The notes: generated from the letters alone by a model not told the origin. DNA of 11,618 bases from S139-23 sp047639315 (GCA_047639315.1 JBLINQ010000158.1:1-11618); one strand, 5' to 3'. Shown: positions 1-8,122, counted from the stretch's first letter. Program-made: numbers and translations.

Positions 1-1
1 C

Positions 2-1528
2 GTCCCTTACATGATCAAAAAGCAAGATTTGGTCGGCAAGATTCGCGACTTGGCGCTCGACAAGAAGATCCCACAAATCCTCGACGTTCGAGATGAATCG
101 ACTGACATCATTCGCGTCGTCCTCGAACTCAAAGCTGAGGCCAATCCGGCCAAAGTCATGGCTTACGTTTACAAGTCGACTGATTTGCGAACCAACTTCA
201 ATGTCAACTTGACGTGCCTCGTCCCGGTTGTTGGTTCAGATGTGGCAGCACCGCAGAAACTTGACCTCAAGGAAATACTGCGTCACTTCCTCGACTTCCG
301 CCTTTCGGTTGTGACCAGGAGATTCGAATTCGAACTCCGAAAACTTCTTGAACGCATTCACATTCTCGATGGCTTTGCCAAGATCTTTGGTGACCTTGAC
401 TTGGCGATCAAGATCATCCGCGAGTCAAAGGGCAAGAAGGATGCCGCCAAAGGCCTGATCGCGGAATTCAAAATTGACGACATTCAAGCGATTGCCATCC
501 TCGAGCTCATGCTCTATCGCCTCGCCTCTCTTGAGATCGTCAGAATCCTCGAGGAACGCGGCGAGAAGAAAACGCGCGTCAAGGAAATCCGCCTCATCAT
601 CGGGAGCCAAGAGACACTCTGGAATATCATCCAAGACGAGCTCGAAGAGGTCAAGAAAGCTCACGCCAACAAGCGCCGATCACAGATCCAAGCACCAGCG
701 GCCGACGATATCGTCGAAGTGGACGCCGCCGACTTTATCATTGACGAAGATCAATTCGTCATCCTTTCGCAAGGTGGATGGATCAAGCGTGTCGGCAAGA
801 TCACGAGCCTCGACAAGTTACCCGTCAAACAAGGTGACTCCCTCGTCAACATCGTGGCCGGGAGCACGAAGGCCCCGATTGTGTTCTTCTCTAACAAGGG
901 CGTGGCCTATACGACCTTGATTCACGACATTCCGGCGACCCGTGGCTATGGCGACCCGATTCAAAAACTCTTCCGTCTGAAAGATGGAGAGAGCATCATC
1001 GCCATGGTTTCTCTCGACTCGCGCGCCATTGGCGACTACGAAGCGCACAAGAACTCCGAGTATTGCCCGCCCGCTCACGCCCTGGCGGTGACCTCAACCG
1101 GCTTCGGCTTGCGCTTCGGACTCTCTCCGTACCAAGACCCATCCACCAAAGTGGGTCGTAAGTTTGCCCGCGTTAGTGGCGATGCCGAAGTCATTAGCCT
1201 GCACATCGTGGAAGGATCCGAGAATCTCGTGTGTGTTTCGAAGGATGCGCGCGCTCTCCTCTGCCCGGTCGATGAAATCAACTTCCTTGAAGGCCCGGGT
1301 AAGGGTGTCTACGTCTTGAAGGTTGAAGCTCATGACAGTGTCTTCGCCAGCGCAATTTCGACCAAGGACAGCGAGGGACTGACGGCCGTGACCAACAACG
1401 GCGCAACCCACAACATCAATCCGCGCCGCTACCGCGTTACCAGCCGGGCCGGCAAAGGATTCAAAGTGATCAAGAGAGGTGGCTTTACTGAAGTGAAGGG
1501 CAGCGACATCGTCGTGCCGAAACTATAG
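2..1528 (+). CDS. parC: DNA topoisomerase IV subunit A-like (ParC/GyrA family), 5'-truncated by window edge
   Basis: This is the DNA-cleaving A subunit of a type IIA topoisomerase, which breaks and rejoins duplex DNA with the B subunit encoded just downstream. The frame is open to the window edge. The residues before the first ATG (position 11) read V-P-Y, matching the E/L-P-Y motif that precedes the tower domain in GyrA/ParC, so that ATG is internal and roughly the first third (winged helix and catalytic Tyr) lies outside the window. Visible parts are the tower and coiled-coil region with the family motif QAIAILELMLYRLASLE (about residues 158-174 counted from the ATG), then a beta-pinwheel C-terminal domain from about residue 240. 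That domain has blade motifs such as GPGKGVY and SRAGKGF. No canonical seven-residue GyrA box (QRRGGKG) is seen, which together with the ParE-like neighbour favours ParC over GyrA. The family is certain; the ParC versus GyrA choice is less so. Confidence 0.9.
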   Translation, partial: VPYMIKKQDLVGKIRDLALDKKIPQILDVRDESTDIIRVVLELKAEANPAKVMAYVYKSTDLRTNFNVNLTCLVPVVGSDVAAPQKLDLKEILRHFLDFRLSVVTRRFEFELRKLLERIHILDGFAKIFGDLDLAIKIIRESKGKKDAAKGLIAEFKIDDIQAIAILELMLYRLASLEIVRILEERGEKKTRVKEIRLIIGSQETLWNIIQDELEEVKKAHANKRRSQIQAPAADDIVEVDAADFIIDEDQFVILSQGGWIKRVGKITSLDKLPVKQGDSLVNIVAGSTKAPIVFFSNKGVAYTTLIHDIPATRGYGDPIQKLFRLKDGESIIAMVSLDSRAIGDYEAHKNSEYCPPAHALAVTSTGFGLRFGLSPYQDPSTKVGRKFARVSGDAEVISLHIVEGSENLVCVSKDARALLCPVDEINFLEGPGKGVYVLKVEAHDSVFASAISTKDSEGLTAVTNNGATHNINPRRYRVTSRAGKGFKVIKRGGFTEVKGSDIVVPKL

Positions 1529-1556
1529 CCGCCCAGCAATCAGCAGAAAGAAAACG

Positions 1557-3461
1557 ATGGCAAAGTCATATACCGCAAAAGACATTCAGGTTCTTGAAGG
1601 CCTTGAACCAGTCCGCAAACGCCCAGCCATGTATATCGGCGGCGTTGATACCAAAGCGTTGCATCACTTGATGACGGAAGTTCTCGACAACTCGATCGAT
1701 GAAGTCATCAACGGCCACGCGAGCAAGGTGGTTGTGTCCTTGGACGACGACGGTTGCGGCATGACTGTCATCGATAATGGTCGAGGCATTCCTGTTGACG
1801 TGCATCCGAAACACAAGAAGTCGGCGCTTGAGATCATCCTTTGCACGTTGCATGCCGGCGGCAAATTCGAAGGTGACAACTACAAGCATTCGGGTGGTCT
1901 GCATGGTGTTGGTATCTCGGTTGTCAACGCCTTGTCCAAGCATCTTGTCGTAACTGTCCAGCGCGACGGTTACCGCTACGAGATGAGTTTTTCTCGCGGT
2001 AAGGCGACATCGAAGCTCTCCAAGTCCAAGAAAGCCGGCCCTTCCGGAACTCGCGTCTACTTCCAACCTGACCCAGACATTTTCTCCAGGGTCCGCTTCG
2101 ACCCCCAAGTCATCAAAGACTCCCTCGAAGCAAAGTCATACCTCCATAAGGGTTTGAAGATTGCCTTCGATGACCAAACCAGTGGCGAGAAACATCGCTA
2201 CCACAGCGCCGATGGACTGCCGGCCTACCTGAAGAAGATCATCAAGGAACGTGGTAAGAATGAGACCTTCGATCAGGTCTACACCTTCGAGCACACCGAC
2301 GATCCTCGTTTAGAAATTGCCTTGCAGTGGACCGACGAGACTCAAGAGTACTTCCGTTCCTACGTCAATGGTGTCATCACACCTGGTGGCGGTACTCACG
2401 AGAATGGCGCCAAGACCGCGATCACACGCGCCCTCCGCAACTACATCAGCACTCACAAACTCACGCCAAAGGGCGTGACTGTCACGACGGAAGATATTCG
2501 TGAGGGTCTCACCGCTCTCATCTCGCTCTACCATGCTGAACCTCAATTTCAGGGACAAACCAAAGACAAGTTCAACAATCCGGAGGTAGCAGCCCAAGTT
2601 GCTGGTGTCTTAGGCCCTCACTTCGAGAGTTATCTCAACGCCAACCGAACGTTTGGCGATGCCATTGTTTATCGTGTTATTCTTGCCGCCCGAGCACGGG
2701 CAGCTTCCCGCGCTGCCGCTGGCGATGTTCGCAAGAACTCGAAACCTGCGAGCCGCCTAAAATTGCCAGCGAAGCTCGCCGATTGTTCCGAACGAAAACC
2801 AGAAAAATCTGAAGTGTTCATCGTGGAGGGTGACTCCGCTGGTGGCAGTGCCAAACAGGGACGTGACCGTAAGACTCAAGCGATCCTGCCGCTGAAGGGA
2901 AAGATCCTCAACACCGAGTCTGTTTCCTTAGCCAAGCTCCTCAAGAACGCCGAAATTAACGACCTACTCCAAGCCCTCGGATGTGGCATTGGCAAGTCCT
3001 ATACGCCCTCGGGCTTGCGCTATCACAAGGTCATCATCTTGACCGATGCTGATGCCGATGGTCACCACATTGCAACCTTGCTGATGACCTTCTTCTTCCG
3101 CCATATGCCCGACTTGATTCGTCGCGGACATCTGTACTTAGGCCAACCGCCTCTCTATAAGATCCGCGCCGGCAAAGAGATTCACTGGGTCAAAGATGAC
3201 GTCGAAAAAGAAAAGGTCCTGAAAAAGATCGGCGGACGAGCCAAGCCGGACATCACGCGATTCAAGGGCCTGGGCGAAATGTCAGCCAAAGAACTTTCCC
3301 TGACGAGCCTCGCGCCGAAGACGCGAATCCTGTGGAAAGTCGTCGTCGACAACGAACTGAAGACCGATGAATGTCTGCAAGAAATGATGGGTAAAGACCC
3401 AAGTGCGCGATATACGCTGGTGATGGAAAGATCAGTCGAAGCACAGGAAGTCGACATATAG
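1557..3461 (+). CDS. parE: DNA topoisomerase IV subunit B-like (ParE/GyrB family)
   Basis: This is the ATPase subunit of a type IIA topoisomerase, driving strand passage with the A subunit encoded 28 bp upstream; the two form an operon. The 634-residue length is that of a ParE. The GHKL ATPase domain shows EVLDNSIDE (41-49; catalytic Glu41, Mg-binding Asn45), IDNGRGIP (72-79) and the ATP lid GGLHGVG (113-119). The transducer domain carries the switch lysine in QTK (334-336). The TOPRIM domain shows EGDSAGGSAKQ (424-434) and the metal-binding acidic cluster DADAD (497-501). RFKGLGEMSAKEL (568-580) lies in the C-terminal tail. All key residues are present, so the enzyme should be active. The start has a weak purine-rich site (AGAAAG, 1545-1550, spacer 6). 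GyrB remains possible because sequence alone cannot give the supercoiling preference. Confidence 0.95.
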   Translation: MAKSYTAKDIQVLEGLEPVRKRPAMYIGGVDTKALHHLMTEVLDNSIDEVINGHASKVVVSLDDDGCGMTVIDNGRGIPVDVHPKHKKSALEIILCTLHAGGKFEGDNYKHSGGLHGVGISVVNALSKHLVVTVQRDGYRYEMSFSRGKATSKLSKSKKAGPSGTRVYFQPDPDIFSRVRFDPQVIKDSLEAKSYLHKGLKIAFDDQTSGEKHRYHSADGLPAYLKKIIKERGKNETFDQVYTFEHTDDPRLEIALQWTDETQEYFRSYVNGVITPGGGTHENGAKTAITRALRNYISTHKLTPKGVTVTTEDIREGLTALISLYHAEPQFQGQTKDKFNNPEVAAQVAGVLGPHFESYLNANRTFGDAIVYRVILAARARAASRAAAGDVRKNSKPASRLKLPAKLADCSERKPEKSEVFIVEGDSAGGSAKQGRDRKTQAILPLKGKILNTESVSLAKLLKNAEINDLLQALGCGIGKSYTPSGLRYHKVIILTDADADGHHIATLLMTFFFRHMPDLIRRGHLYLGQPPLYKIRAGKEIHWVKDDVEKEKVLKKIGGRAKPDITRFKGLGEMSAKELSLTSLAPKTRILWKVVVDNELKTDECLQEMMGKDPSARYTLVMERSVEAQEVDI

Positions 3462-3601
3462 CCCGCTTCCTGGCGGCCTTCCGCACTTGTACCAATTAGA
3501 CACAGAACTTCATGCCGATTGGATAATTTCCCCTTCTCACGATTCGTCAAGCGAAACGGATAAAGCTCCGACAATGACTAGAGGAATGGGCTTGAAGTCC
3601 T

Positions 3602-3605
3602 GAGG
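3602..3605 (+). promoter_or_regulatory. Ribosome binding site for the receiver gene
   Basis: GAGG lies 8 nt before ATG 3614 and 5 nt before the alternative TTG 3611. The spacing favours the ATG. Confidence 0.5.
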
Positions 3606-3613
3606 CACAATTG

Positions 3614-4003
3614 ATGACCACGGCAGATATAGCAAATTTGAGAGTTCTCTTGGTTGAAGACTTCGCCATCAACCAGAAGGTGGCACTTCGTATGCTCGCC
3701 AAGCTTGGAATCGATGCTGATTGTGTCGAAAACGGCGAAGAAGCAGTCCAAGCCCATGCGAAGAATGGCTACGATCTCATCTTGATGGATTGTGAAATGC
3801 CCATCCTGAATGGTTTTGATGCAACGGGGAAAATCCGCGAGTCAGAAGACTCCGGAGATCACGTCTCCATCATCGCCATGACCGCTCATTATGGTGACGA
3901 CGAAGAACGCCGCTGCAAAGACGCCGGTATGGACGACTTCATCGCTAAGCCCATCCGCGTCGACGGCCTCCGCGCCAAGATCACGGAAGTCACTTCCAGC
4001 TAA
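3614..4003 (+). CDS. Stand-alone response regulator receiver (CheY-like) protein
   Basis: This is a single receiver domain of 129 residues with no output domain. It would accept a phosphoryl group from a histidine kinase or phosphotransfer protein and act through protein contacts. Counted from the ATG at 3614, the acidic pair is Glu15-Asp16, the phospho-acceptor is Asp59 (in LMDCEMP), the switch Thr is Thr90 (in AMTA) and the conserved Lys is Lys112 (in AKP). The N-terminal pattern LVEDFAINQKVA resembles receivers attached to hybrid histidine kinases (the D-N-x-x-N-Q-x-V type) more than CheY itself. A TTG three bases upstream (3611) could also serve as start, but ATG 3614 is better spaced (8 nt) from GAGG at 3602-3605. 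No kinase is encoded in the window, so the partner is unknown. It may be read through from parE, 152 bp upstream, or have its own promoter. Confidence 0.9.
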   Translation: MTTADIANLRVLLVEDFAINQKVALRMLAKLGIDADCVENGEEAVQAHAKNGYDLILMDCEMPILNGFDATGKIRESEDSGDHVSIIAMTAHYGDDEERRCKDAGMDDFIAKPIRVDGLRAKITEVTSS

Positions 4004-4162
4004 GCTCATTCGATCAAGATCCAACTCCGGAGCGATTGCCACAATTGCTTGGGAGCACTTTGTCTACGTTGATTTTCACCTCTCTCCACAACGACGTGCT
4101 TGACTGGCTCCAACTGGCGTCCTACAAAGGACAGAGAGCTTACGCGACCTGTGCTGCTGTTT

Positions 4163-4167
4163 AGGAG
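4163..4167 (+). promoter_or_regulatory. Ribosome binding site for the coiled-coil membrane protein
   Basis: A perfect AGGAG sits 7 nt before ATG 4175. It decides the start: the frame is open back to an ATG at 4100, but the 25 extra residues would be charged and polar and would precede, rather than form, the membrane segment. Confidence 0.75.
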
Positions 4168-4174
4168 AAAACAC

Positions 4175-4945
4175 ATGACACCCATGAAGACCATTCTGCT
4201 TGCCATCATCGGCTCCGCCGTCGTGAGCACATTCATTTGCATCACTCTGATTCCGGCCGCTGAGACTGATTCCCTTGATGCCTCAGCCACCGATCAGCTC
4301 GCTTCTATACACAGGAAGCTCGAGCTTCTCGATCAAGACATAGAAGAGATACGCGACAACATGGTGACCAAAGACACCATGAGCAAGAGTCAAAGAGGCT
4401 TCTTAAGACGTGAAGCCTTGGCCACTGTGGAAGCTCAATTAGACGCGCTGAAGAACTCCACGCCTTCGACAAACCCAAGAGAAGAATCAAGAACTGGTGG
4501 CCCAACAGAAGACGTGGTCGCCGCCATAGTTGACGATCGACTCAAGAAGGCAGAAGAAGCCGCCCTCGCAAAAAAGGCAAGTCAAACGAAAAGAGCCGTC
4601 ACCGACTGGGCTCGGAACAGCGCAAGGAAAAGATCGCGGCAGCTCGCCAAGCAGCTTTCCCTCAGCACCGACCAAGCCGAAAGACTCACGGTAGCTCTCG
4701 AAGACCAAACCATGACCACGACACCGCTCTGGGGCACTCTCAAGGACGACCAAGCCTCAGCCCAAGATCGCTTGGCCGCCATCGCCACCATGCGCGACAG
4801 CTCCCAAGAACTCCTCGACCAAGCCCGCAACATCCTCTCCACCGAACAGTACACCCAGTTCGAAGCCGCCCAACAACAGACCGACGAAAAGACTACCGGC
4901 TGGTTCCAAACCATCGAGTCGGGTCTAACTGGTGGTGGGAAGTAA
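4175..4945 (+). CDS. Single-pass membrane protein with coiled coil and Spy/LTXXQ-like helical domain
   Basis: I do not recognise a named family. The 256-residue protein begins with a hydrophobic helix (about residues 5-29) that is either a membrane anchor or an uncleaved signal, so the rest should lie in the periplasm. Residues 38-66 have heptad-like hydrophobic spacing (LASIHRKLELLDQDIEEI), indicating a coiled coil. A charged, low-complexity middle (95-155) follows. The last 100 residues are helical and contain LSLSTDQAERL (161-171) and, 50 residues later, ILSTEQYTQF (220-229). This 'L-T/S-x-x-Q ... L-T/S-x-E-Q' pairing is typical of Spy/CpxP-like and related periplasmic helical proteins, although the match is only by pattern. 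It contains a single Cys, within the membrane segment. The start is fixed by AGGAG 7 nt upstream. It ends 18 bp from the convergent deacetylase gene. A structural or stress-related envelope role is conjecture. Confidence 0.8.
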   Translation: MTPMKTILLAIIGSAVVSTFICITLIPAAETDSLDASATDQLASIHRKLELLDQDIEEIRDNMVTKDTMSKSQRGFLRREALATVEAQLDALKNSTPSTNPREESRTGGPTEDVVAAIVDDRLKKAEEAALAKKASQTKRAVTDWARNSARKRSRQLAKQLSLSTDQAERLTVALEDQTMTTTPLWGTLKDDQASAQDRLAAIATMRDSSQELLDQARNILSTEQYTQFEAAQQQTDEKTTGWFQTIESGLTGGGK

Positions 4946-4963
4946 ACCACCGCAAGAATGTCG

Positions 4964-5815
4964 TTAGCTAAGTCCTTTGAGATAGGACACGACAAGGTCG
5001 GGTAGTTCGTCGGAGTAGCCGCCTTCGAGGACGGAGAACACGGGGATGCCGCAATCTTTGAGGGCGCGGCCGATGTTGAAGTAGTCTTCGCCTTCGAGGT
5101 TTTCTTGGGCGAGAGGGTCGCCGCGAAAAGCATCGAAGCCGGCTGACACGGCGATGATGTCGGGTTTGAAATCGAGAATATCATCGAAGCCACGTTTCAC
5201 AGCTTCGGCAAAATCTTCTCGGGAAGCGTTAGGTCGGACGGGATAGTTTTTGCAGTTTTCACGCGTGTGCATACCCGTCCCCGGATAGGCCGGGCTTTGA
5301 TGGGCGGATGCATACAGGAGGTTTTCCCGGCCTAATATAATTGCCTCGGTGCCGTTTCCGTGGTGCACATCGAAGTCGAGAATACCAACACGTTTGCCCT
5401 CAGCCGCAGCAGCTACGGCGGCAATGGCAATTTGATTGAGATAGCAAAAACCCATCGCAGTTTCGGCACAAGCGTGATGCCCCGGCGGTCGTAGTAGGCT
5501 GAGGGCCGGTGTCCCAGCCATCGAGCTGTCCATGGCATTGAGGGCGCCGGAGACGGCCCGAAGCGCATGCGTTTGGATGCCCGAATGAGCCGGCGTGTCC
5601 ACGTCGAAATCTTCAGCCGCATTCAGAGACTCGACGAAACTGGCGGGGTGCACCAATTCGACTGAGACGAGATCGGGGCCGGTCGGCTGCACGAATTCCA
5701 AGTCTAAGTCTGTAAGTGACTTGAGTCGATCAAGTGTCGCCGAGACCCGTTGAGGTCGCTCGGGGTGACCAGGGCGTTCATAGTCGATACATGCGATATC
5801 TGTGATGATTTTCAT
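4964..5815 (-). CDS. Histone deacetylase-family (AcuC/class II-like) zinc amidohydrolase
   Basis: This is a member of the arginase/deacetylase fold family, zinc enzymes that remove acetyl groups from protein lysines, polyamines or related amides. The 283-residue single-domain length is usual for bacterial class II-like members. Visible signatures are the N-terminal HPERPQR (17-23), RPPGHHA (109-115) with the His113-His114 charge-relay pair, and DFDVHHGNG (147-155), where Asp149 and His151 are zinc ligands. SAGFDAFRGDPL (224-235) supplies the third ligand, Asp228, and EGGY (264-267) carries the catalytic Tyr267. All catalytic residues are present. There is no signal peptide, so it is cytoplasmic. 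The start is a sole ATG with no strong Shine-Dalgarno. The gene is transcribed alone, divergent from the lipoprotein gene and convergent with the membrane-protein gene. Its substrate cannot be read from sequence: acetyl-lysine on acetyl-CoA synthetase (AcuC role), acetylpolyamine or another amide are all possible. Confidence 0.93.
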   Translation of the reverse strand: MKIITDIACIDYERPGHPERPQRVSATLDRLKSLTDLDLEFVQPTGPDLVSVELVHPASFVESLNAAEDFDVDTPAHSGIQTHALRAVSGALNAMDSSMAGTPALSLLRPPGHHACAETAMGFCYLNQIAIAAVAAAAEGKRVGILDFDVHHGNGTEAIILGRENLLYASAHQSPAYPGTGMHTRENCKNYPVRPNASREDFAEAVKRGFDDILDFKPDIIAVSAGFDAFRGDPLAQENLEGEDYFNIGRALKDCGIPVFSVLEGGYSDELPDLVVSYLKGLS

Positions 5816-5859
5816 AGCAGCACGCTTTACGCTAACCTGAGGACTGAAAATGATTCTCC

Positions 5860-5874
5860 GCGACCCGAGGTCGC
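5860..5874. repeat. Perfect short inverted repeat between divergent genes
   Basis: GCGACC-CGA-GGTCGC forms a 6-bp perfect dyad with a 3-nt loop. It lies 44 bp upstream of the deacetylase start and 40 bp upstream of the lipoprotein start. It has no T tract, so it is not an intrinsic terminator. Its position would suit an operator or a 5'-leader hairpin, but a 6-bp repeat can arise by chance. Confidence 0.35.
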
Positions 5875-5914
5875 AAGGATGGAATAGTCAGCATCATTTT
5901 AACTGGAAAGCCCC

Positions 5915-8122
5915 ATGATTCGTAACCCTGCTTTCGTCGTCATCACAATCTTCCTGGCATTGTTCTTTTCCTGTGCCCCGGAGCCTGATGCCCCTCAACC
6001 AACGCCGACACCTCCACCGGCTAAGAAACCGGCCAAGCAAGCAGCCAAAGAGGCGGCAGAGAGTCCGACGACTGCGCCGACCAAGAGAAAAGCCAATCGC
6101 CTCAGCAAGGAGAAAAGTCCGTACTTGCTGCAGCACCAGTTCAACCCAGTTGATTGGTGGCCATGGGGTGAAGCCGCATTCGCCGAAGCCAAAAAGCGCG
6201 ACGTGCCTGTGTTCTTGTCGATTGGTTACTCGACCTGCCATTGGTGTCACGTCATGGAGCATGAGAGCTTCGAAGATAAAGACATCGCTGCCTACATGAA
6301 CGCAAATTTCGTTTGCATCAAGTTGGATCGCGAAGAACGCCCGGATGTTGACGCTGTTTACATGCGCGTCATCCAATTGCTCACGCAGCGAGGCGGTTGG
6401 CCTGCGTCCCTATTTTTGACGCCTGACAAGCTCGCTTTCTTTGGCGGAACATACTTTCCGCCCGTGGAATTTCAGGGGCTGCTGAAAAACGTAGTGCGGG
6501 AATGGAAAGAAAACCGCGTCGGACAAATTCAGAATTCGAAACGCCTCTTAGAACGAATCGCGTCCTTTGAGCGGAAGCCAAAGGGAACCAAACTGCCTGA
6601 CCCTTCCGTCGTCAGTAAGACCGTCGATTTTGAAAAAGGGAAGTTCGATAAAGTCGAAGGCGGATTTGGAGCGGCGCCAAAATTCCCTCGCACTTCCGTC
6701 TACGAAACCTTGATGCGGTCAGCCGACAAAGATGCCCACAAGATTTCGTTCTTCTCCCTGCGCAAGATGGCGCATGGCGGCATCTACGATCATGTCGGAG
6801 GCGGCATTCATCGTTACTCGACAGATGCTCAGTGGTTGGTGCCCCATTTCGAAAAGATGCTCTATGACCAAGCGCTGGTCGCTGAGACTTATCTGGATGC
6901 GGGGCTACTAAGCCGTGATCGCTTTTTCTTTGATGTCGCTCGAGACATCTTAGATTGCGTGGTCAGAGATTTCACCTCCGAGAACGGCGGGCTCTATTGC
7001 GCCTACGATGCTGATAGCGGCGGAGTCGAAGGCAGCTATTACGTTTGGACCAAGAAAGAACTCGACGCGCTTTTCGAGGGCAAAGAAAGAGCACTCTTGG
7101 ACTCGCGGTTTACCGTTAAGGCCGAAGGCAACTTCAGTCTTGAGAATATGGAGATCGTGACGATACTCGCGGCTCGCCAAGAATGGCCGCAAGTAGCGAA
7201 AGACTTAGAACTGTCAGTTCCAGAGACACTCAAAATCTGGGCGCAAGTGCGGAAGACGATGCACAGCACCAGGGCGAAACGAGTTGCACCGGGCTTAGAC
7301 AATAAGATTCTTACGGGATGGATCGGCCTTGGAATCAGTGCACTGGCACGTGGTGGTCGAATTCTCTCTAGCCAAGAGTTTGTCGGTCACGCGATCAAGG
7401 CTGCCGATTTTGTCTTGAACAATTTGCGCCTTGAGGATGGGCGATTCTTGCGCCGTTGGTGCGACGGTGAAGCAGCCTTTGCTGGGACACTCCAAGATTA
7501 CTCCTATTTTGGGCTCGGTCTTCTGGACCTCTTTGAAGCAACCGGCGACGTCAAGTGGATCAAGGAAGCTGCCGCCCTCGGGCACATCATGATCAAGGAG
7601 TTCTCTGCTCCCAACGGTGCACTCTACGATTCGCCCGATGCCAAAGACCTCGTCGTTAGATTGCAAGATGCTTACGACGGCGCGCGGCCATCAGCCAACG
7701 GCAAATCTTGCCTCTTCCTTCTCAGACTCAATGAATTCACTGGCGACAAGAAGTTCTTGACCGCTGGCGATGGCATCCTGAAAGTCTTCCAAGGCACAGT
7801 CGAACAGAGCCCTTGGTACTATCCTGTTCTGGTTCGGTGTACACAAATTCGAGCCACCGGTATGCGTGAAATCGTAGTCATCGGCAATCCGCAGGCCAAG
7901 GACATGAATGAACTTCTGTCCTACTTGAATTCGACTTGGTTGCCTGATTCCATCCTCTGCTTCGTCGATGACGCAACGGCGAAGGAAAACGGCAAACTCA
8001 TACCACTCTTGGCTCAGCGAACAAGCAGCGAAGGCAATGCGGTTACCTACGTGTGTCGAGCTGGCACCTGTAAATTGCCGGCTAAGTCACTCGAAGAATT
8101 GAAGAAACGCCTAAACGAATAA
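5915..8122 (+). CDS. SSP411/YyaL-family thioredoxin-like and barrel protein, predicted lipoprotein
   Basis: This is a 735-residue homologue of the SSP411 (spermatogenesis-associated protein 20)/YyaL family, whose biochemical role is not settled. The N-terminus (MIRNPAF, hydrophobic stretch 7-18, then FFSC with Cys20) looks like a lipoprotein signal. A Pro/Ala/Lys-rich linker (21-60) follows. The thioredoxin-like DUF255 domain covers about 61-225: SPYLLQHQFNPVDWWPWG (68-85), STCHWCHVM (106-114; CxxC Cys108/Cys111) and GGWPASLFLTPD (160-171) with the cis-Pro equivalent. An (alpha/alpha)-barrel region resembling N-acylglucosamine epimerases and glycosidases follows, with the family blocks GGIYDHVGGGIHRYST (288-303), PHFEKMLYD (310-318) and DADSGGVEGSYYVW (365-378). 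The C-terminal family block YVCRAGTCKLP begins at 712. All blocks are intact. The start has a weak GGAAAG 4 nt upstream. The lipoprotein signal is odd because the family is usually described as cytosolic or without this leader. A strong terminator follows. Confidence 0.93.
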   Translation: MIRNPAFVVITIFLALFFSCAPEPDAPQPTPTPPPAKKPAKQAAKEAAESPTTAPTKRKANRLSKEKSPYLLQHQFNPVDWWPWGEAAFAEAKKRDVPVFLSIGYSTCHWCHVMEHESFEDKDIAAYMNANFVCIKLDREERPDVDAVYMRVIQLLTQRGGWPASLFLTPDKLAFFGGTYFPPVEFQGLLKNVVREWKENRVGQIQNSKRLLERIASFERKPKGTKLPDPSVVSKTVDFEKGKFDKVEGGFGAAPKFPRTSVYETLMRSADKDAHKISFFSLRKMAHGGIYDHVGGGIHRYSTDAQWLVPHFEKMLYDQALVAETYLDAGLLSRDRFFFDVARDILDCVVRDFTSENGGLYCAYDADSGGVEGSYYVWTKKELDALFEGKERALLDSRFTVKAEGNFSLENMEIVTILAARQEWPQVAKDLELSVPETLKIWAQVRKTMHSTRAKRVAPGLDNKILTGWIGLGISALARGGRILSSQEFVGHAIKAADFVLNNLRLEDGRFLRRWCDGEAAFAGTLQDYSYFGLGLLDLFEATGDVKWIKEAAALGHIMIKEFSAPNGALYDSPDAKDLVVRLQDAYDGARPSANGKSCLFLLRLNEFTGDKKFLTAGDGILKVFQGTVEQSPWYYPVLVRCTQIRATGMREIVVIGNPQAKDMNELLSYLNSTWLPDSILCFVDDATAKENGKLIPLLAQRTSSEGNAVTYVCRAGTCKLPAKSLEELKKRLNE

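Noticed and set aside
11..13. ATG as start of the topoisomerase A subunit
   Set aside because: The frame continues upstream to the edge (V-P-Y) and the protein would lack the catalytic domain. It matches an internal position of GyrA/ParC, so the gene is cut by the window.
1566..2108. 180-residue minus-strand open frame inside parE
   Set aside because: It is fully antisense to the conserved ATPase domain and its translation shows no domain pattern.
3985..3997. GGAAGT-C-ACTTCC repeat at the 3' end of the receiver gene
   Set aside because: It is inside the coding sequence, the loop is too small for a hairpin and no T tract follows.
4100..4174. 25-codon N-terminal extension of the coiled-coil membrane protein
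   Set aside because: AGGAG with 7-nt spacing marks ATG 4175, and the extension is polar and precedes a good membrane segment.
4931..4951. GGTGGT/ACCACC inverted repeat at the end of the membrane-protein gene as a terminator
   Set aside because: Only 6 bp with a 9-nt loop over the stop codon and no following T tract on either strand.
4582..5193. 203-residue minus-strand open frame spanning the membrane-protein and deacetylase genes
   Set aside because: It lies antisense to one firm gene and out of frame with another, with low-complexity Ser/Ala-rich translation. It is a shadow frame.
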